DNA from: DASQEH01 sp963765725
Lineage (GTDB): Bacteria > Actinomycetota > Actinomycetes > Propionibacteriales > Nocardioidaceae
Assembly: GCA_963765725.1 (NCBI GenBank)
Contig: CAVXXI010000003.1
Span: 1,240,001-1,304,000, forward strand
DNA length: 64,000 nt
Direction: 5' to 3'
Program-made: the position numbers and the translations under genes
Notes under the pieces: model-generated
The model's input: only the letters and a program-made list of their open reading frames with translations
Told to the model about the DNA's origin: nothing
Database searches by the model: none
Shown: piece by piece, positions 60,352 to 64,000 of the stretch
Position numbering within the stretch: the first letter of the stretch is position 1
How the letters are laid out: each line of letters begins with the position of its first letter

Positions 60352-62259
60352 TCATCGCGCCCCGGCGCGGACGTAGCGGTCGAACCATTCGAGGACACGT
60401 CGCTGGACGTCGATCTGGTGCCGGCGCTCCCGGATGCCGTGCGGCTCACGGGGGTAGGACACCAGCTCGACGGGGACCGCCTGGCCTCTGATAGCCCGGT
60501 GGAACGCGGTCGCCTGGCTGAACGGCACCCGCTTGTCCTCCGCCCCGTGCAGTATCAACAACGGGGTGGCACGGCGTGCGGCGAAGGAGATGGGGGAGTG
60601 GGCGTCGGCGTGGTGGGGACCGGGACCGTCCCAGCGGTTGTCGCCCCCGAGCGCTGTTTCGAAGGCCGGGAGATCGCTCGTCGCCGCCAGCATGCCCCAG
60701 TCGCTGACCCCGGCGCCCATCACACCAACCTTGAACCGGTCGGTCGCCGTGACCGCCCAGGCCGTCAGGAAGCCGCCCTGGCTCCAGCCGCCGATACCCA
60801 TGCGGTCCGGATCGGCTATCCCTGCCGCGATCGCGGCATCGACGATGGCCACGACGTCGCCCCACTCCGCTCCCCCCATGTCCCCCCGGACCGAGGTCGC
60901 GAAGGCGTTGCCGTGCCCGTACCCGCCGCGGTAGTTGGGGAGGACGACCGCATACCCGTGAGTCGCCAGCAGCTGACCCCAGTCCAGCGGGTGCGCGTGT
61001 GACCACAGACCGGACCGACCGTAGGGACCTCCGTGCACGAGCACGGCGGTCGGCCAGGGGCCGTCGCCGGCAAGCGGTGGCCGGATCACGGCCGCGTCCA
61101 GGTCGATGCCGTCCGACGCGGTGCAGTACAGCGCCTCGACGGTGCCCAGCCGTACCTGCTCCAGGTGGGCGCCGTGGTCCGACAGTGGGCGCAACGCCCC
61201 AGGAGGCCCGGCGACCACGCGGGCGACGAGCTCGTCACCCAGCTGGACCGCCGCGATGACCGGGCCGTCAGCGGTGTCTGTGACCGACAGCCCGTCGACC
61301 TCGCCCGTGATCTCCCGTACAACGGTCCGCTCACCCGTCTGCGGGGACAGCCGCTCCAGACGGGTCGCGAGCCCTTCGCCGACGACCAGCATTGCCCACT
61401 CCGCGTTGGCGGCATGGGCGAGGCCGTCGGTGCATCGCGGCTCGTCGCGGTCGGTGCCGATGACCTGCGGGTCTTCGCCCTCCGCGGACACCGCCCAGAC
61501 GGTCGCGCTGCTCTGCGGCACCGCCTCGTGCGGGGCCGCGTAGACGAGCAGGTCCGGACCCGACCAGCCCACGTCGCTGATGAAAGGCCACGCAGTCACG
61601 GCGTGCGAGTCACTGGTGTCGGGTGTGAAGACGTGCACGGCTGTGCTCTCTAGGTACTCCTCCGGCGGCGCGTCCTGGGCGACCAGCGCGAGCCGGGAGC
61701 CGTCCGGCGACCAGGCGAGCGCGGTCAGGTGCAGACGAGGCGCCCACCCGGCCTCCGGCTCACCACCGGCGGCGTCCACGAACCACAGCCGGTGGTGCTC
61801 CCACCGTTCGCCGTACACGTCGGGGTCGTCGCGCTCCTTCTTCCGTCGCTTGTCCTCCTCGGTGGGCTCGTCCGGCGACAGGAAGGCGATCCGGGCGCCG
61901 TCCGGGGACCACGCGAAGGCCTCGACCGATCCGGACCGCACGACGAGAGCCCTGGCCTCGCCGCCGGCCGCGTCCAGGACGTACAGCCCGTGGGTGCCGC
62001 GCTCGCGTCGATCCGACAAGAAGGCAAGACGACGACCGTCTGGGGACCAACGTGGCGAAACGTCGTCACCCCCGTGCGTCCATCGCCGCGGTGCCGTCGA
62101 GGCATCGACCGGAGCGACCCAGATGCCGGTCTCGGGATGCTCGCCCTCCTTCCCGAACGGGGCTGCCGTCCAGGCGACGAAGCGGCCGTCGGCCGAGACC
62201 TGTGGGTCGGACGGCGACCACAGGGATGCGATCTGTTCGGGCGAAAGGGCAGTCGTCAC
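60352..62259 (-). CDS. S9-family peptidase (prolyl oligopeptidase type)
   Basis: 635 residues. The N-terminal about 370 form a WD-like beta-propeller (repeated WSPDG segments such as RWSPDGRRLAFLSDR). The C-terminal alpha/beta-hydrolase has Ser493 in GGWSQGG, Asp575 and His607 in PREPHGI. It cleaves or trims short peptides in the cytoplasm. The GTG start has TACGGT about 12 bp upstream, compatible with a leaderless transcript. Confidence 0.9.
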   Translation of the reverse strand: MTTALSPEQIASLWSPSDPQVSADGRFVAWTAAPFGKEGEHPETGIWVAPVDASTAPRRWTHGGDDVSPRWSPDGRRLAFLSDRRERGTHGLYVLDAAGGEARALVVRSGSVEAFAWSPDGARIAFLSPDEPTEEDKRRKKERDDPDVYGERWEHHRLWFVDAAGGEPEAGWAPRLHLTALAWSPDGSRLALVAQDAPPEEYLESTAVHVFTPDTSDSHAVTAWPFISDVGWSGPDLLVYAAPHEAVPQSSATVWAVSAEGEDPQVIGTDRDEPRCTDGLAHAANAEWAMLVVGEGLATRLERLSPQTGERTVVREITGEVDGLSVTDTADGPVIAAVQLGDELVARVVAGPPGALRPLSDHGAHLEQVRLGTVEALYCTASDGIDLDAAVIRPPLAGDGPWPTAVLVHGGPYGRSGLWSHAHPLDWGQLLATHGYAVVLPNYRGGYGHGNAFATSVRGDMGGAEWGDVVAIVDAAIAAGIADPDRMGIGGWSQGGFLTAWAVTATDRFKVGVMGAGVSDWGMLAATSDLPAFETALGGDNRWDGPGPHHADAHSPISFAARRATPLLILHGAEDKRVPFSQATAFHRAIRGQAVPVELVSYPREPHGIRERRHQIDVQRRVLEWFDRYVRAGAR

Positions 62260-62411
62260 CTACGGCACCGTAGCAAGAGCGAGACCCGCGCCAGTCCCTC
62301 CACCCGAGGCCTCGCGTCGGCCGGGTCTCCAGAGCCTTCGTGCCGCCCGGACGCCGAGACGGCCACGAGCAGGGCGAGCGAGGGGACGAGACGTCGGCTA
62401 CACAGATCCTC

Positions 62412-63041
62412 ATGGTCGCTCACTGGTACGCCGAATCTCCCGCCCGTCGCAGCCGGCAGCTGCTCGCCGACGTCGCCGTGGCTCTGGCCCTGCTGGCCTG
62501 CCTGTGGCTGGGCAGCGGGGTTCACCACCTGACGGCCGACCTCGCCGGCCCCGGTCGGACCCTGCAGTCGGCCGGTGCAGCGCTCGCCGACAAGATGGAC
62601 GAAGCGGGAGCGGCGGCCGGGAAGGTTCCCCTGGCCGGCCAGGACCTGGCCGCACCGTTCTCCGGGGCCGGTCAGGCCGGTCGGGCCATCGAGTCCGCCG
62701 GCGTCAGGCAGCAGCAGGTGGTGGCAAGGATGGCGACTCTGTTCGGGTTGCTCTCCGGTGGCGTTCCGGCGCTCCTCGTCCTGAGTCTGTGGCTGCCGCG
62801 GCGCGTCCGCTTCGCACGCGAAGCGGGCCTGGCGGGGCGACTTCGCAGTGCCCACGGCGGCCTCGACATTCTGGCGTTGCGGGCACTGGCGCGCCAACCG
62901 CTCGGCGATCTGGAGCGCGTCGGGCCGGCAGCCGTCGAGGGTTGGCGCGCCGGTGACCCCCAGGCGATCGAGGCATTGGCCGCACTCGAGCTCCGGGGCC
63001 TCGGGCTGGGTACACGCCCCACCCGGCCCGCTGGGCGGTGA
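62412..63041 (+). CDS. Two-span membrane protein of unknown function
   Basis: 209 residues from ATG 62412. A membrane helix near residues 20-40 (VALALLACLWLGSGV) and another near 110-130 (LLSGGVPALLVLSLWL) enclose an outside loop of about 70 residues. The C-terminus is cytoplasmic and Leu/Ala-rich. No motif recognised. Convergent with the sensor kinase. Confidence 0.72.
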   Translation: MVAHWYAESPARRSRQLLADVAVALALLACLWLGSGVHHLTADLAGPGRTLQSAGAALADKMDEAGAAAGKVPLAGQDLAAPFSGAGQAGRAIESAGVRQQQVVARMATLFGLLSGGVPALLVLSLWLPRRVRFAREAGLAGRLRSAHGGLDILALRALARQPLGDLERVGPAAVEGWRAGDPQAIEALAALELRGLGLGTRPTRPAGR

Positions 63042-63091
63042 CCAGCCGGCCCGTCGAGCCGCACAGCGTGCCAGCCGGTCGAGTCTGTTGA

Positions 63092-64000
63092 TCAGGCGCG
63101 GGCGCCGGGATTGTCGAAGATGGGAACGGCCCGCCCCAGCGGTGCGCGCTGCAAGGGCGCCCGCCAGCAGACGGTGGTTCCTTCACCCGGCGCCGAGGTG
63201 AAGCTGCAGGTACCGCCGACCTCCGCAGCCCGATCGCGCAGGTTCTGCAGGCCGCTACCGCCCATGGAGGGCGTGAAACCCTTGCCGTCGTCTCGTACCT
63301 CCACGACGACGGTCGCTGCGGCTCCTGTCCCCTCGATCCGAACGCCGACGTCGACTGCCGTCGCCGCGGCATGACGGCCGACGTTGGACAGCGCCTCGAC
63401 GATGACGGCGATGATCTGCGGGCGGACGGCGTCGGGAACGGCGGAGTCGAGCGGACCCAGAAGCGTCACGCGCGGGGCGAAGCCGAGCATCGGTTTGGCT
63501 GCGGAAGCCAGGGCGGGCACTTGGCCTCGCAGGCCGCCGTCCGTCTCGGCGTGTCCCAGCGCGAAGATCGTCCCGCGGATGTCGCGGATCGTGCCGTCCA
63601 GACCGTCCACCACGGCTGACACGCCGGCCGCCAGCTCCGAGCTCTCGGATCGGCGCGCCAGGCTCTGCAGGGTGAGGCCGGTGGCGAACAGACGCTGGAT
63701 CACCAGATCGTGCAGGTCGCGGCCGATGCGGTCCCGATCGGCGAGGATCGCCAACGTGGCTCGGTCTTCTTGCGCCTGCGCCCGGTCCATGCCGAGCGCC
63801 GCTTGTGCCGCGAACCCCCGAAGTGCCTGGAGGTCGTCGTCGTCGACGGCTCGAGACGATGCCCCAGTACCGCTGCCGACGAGGAGCGCCCCACCAACAC
63901 CCCCCGGGCCGCTGAAGGGGACCAGCAGCGCGGTCGCAAGGTGCTCGAGGCCGGGAAGCCGGAGGCCCTCGCCGAGTATGACGGTCGCGCCATGCTCGAC
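63092..64000 (-). CDS. GAF-domain sensor histidine kinase, DevS-like, 5' end missing
   Basis: 302 residues are visible and the frame is open to the right edge. The visible start is a GAF-like half domain (LATALLVPFSGPGGVGGALL). The dimerisation helix has the phospho-acceptor in RDLHDLVIQRLFATGL, and the HATPase domain contains EALSNVGRHA, VRDDGKGF and GLQNLRDRA. This is the HisKA_3/NarL type pairing with a LuxR-type response regulator, presumably outside the window. Confidence 0.9.
   Translation of the reverse strand, partial: VEHGATVILGEGLRLPGLEHLATALLVPFSGPGGVGGALLVGSGTGASSRAVDDDDLQALRGFAAQAALGMDRAQAQEDRATLAILADRDRIGRDLHDLVIQRLFATGLTLQSLARRSESSELAAGVSAVVDGLDGTIRDIRGTIFALGHAETDGGLRGQVPALASAAKPMLGFAPRVTLLGPLDSAVPDAVRPQIIAVIVEALSNVGRHAAATAVDVGVRIEGTGAAATVVVEVRDDGKGFTPSMGGSGLQNLRDRAAEVGGTCSFTSAPGEGTTVCWRAPLQRAPLGRAVPIFDNPGARA

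Overview
This window is high-GC DNA from an actinobacterium, most likely Propionibacteriales/Nocardioidaceae-like. The evidence is its very high GC, frequent GTG starts with strong purine-rich ribosome sites, dense genes with 1-8 bp overlaps, and a left arm in the Mycobacterium tuberculosis order pncB-clpS-DUF2017-mec-cysO-cysM-murI-Rv1339-rph-rdgB. No taxon marker such as 16S rRNA is present, so genus is not assignable. I see no insertion sequence, integrase, phage gene or CRISPR array.

Layout. 1-14.6 kb is a conserved housekeeping block: NAD salvage (pncB, pncA), the Clp adaptor, the CysO/CysM/Mec cysteine route, glutamate racemase, a cAMP-phosphodiesterase-like MBL protein, RNase PH, RdgB, a class-I-shaped tRNA-Leu(UAG), Bcp, GroES and a frameshifted aminopeptidase P. 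A GNAT gene and a 1150-residue cyclase/ATPase interrupt it between cysM and murI. 14.6-21.6 kb holds an MFS/MarR divergon, an acyl-ACP desaturase, a GGDEF-EAL c-di-GMP enzyme and an exported protein made of nine 12-residue Trp-containing repeats. 21.6-33.7 kb is a catabolic island: acyl-CoA dehydrogenase, FAD oxidoreductase, ADP-forming acyl-CoA synthetase, class III aminotransferase, a polyamine-type ABC importer and a BetI-like TetR regulator, linked by four copies of one 16-bp operator. An orphan pseudopilin sits inside it.

33.8-49.8 kb holds a DrrAB-type exporter with its own GbsR/MarR regulator, a frameshifted Rieske oxygenase, molybdate genes (regulator-modB-modC, with modA about 10 kb away), a twice-frameshifted glutamate decarboxylase, two APC permeases, methyltransferases and secreted proteins. 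50-64 kb is a mixed accessory segment: cupin, methyltransferase, zinc alcohol dehydrogenase, GH13 enzyme, EamA/LysR divergon, XdhC-like protein, S9 peptidase and a truncated sensor kinase.

The most striking unexplained signal is a set of intergenic tandem arrays with a 22-bp period, at eight places in at least three sequence types, mostly at gene 3' ends. They do not code, have no spacers, and none occurs in the conserved left arm. Three genes carry four single-base insertions that break otherwise intact reading frames, so either sequence quality or recent inactivation needs checking.
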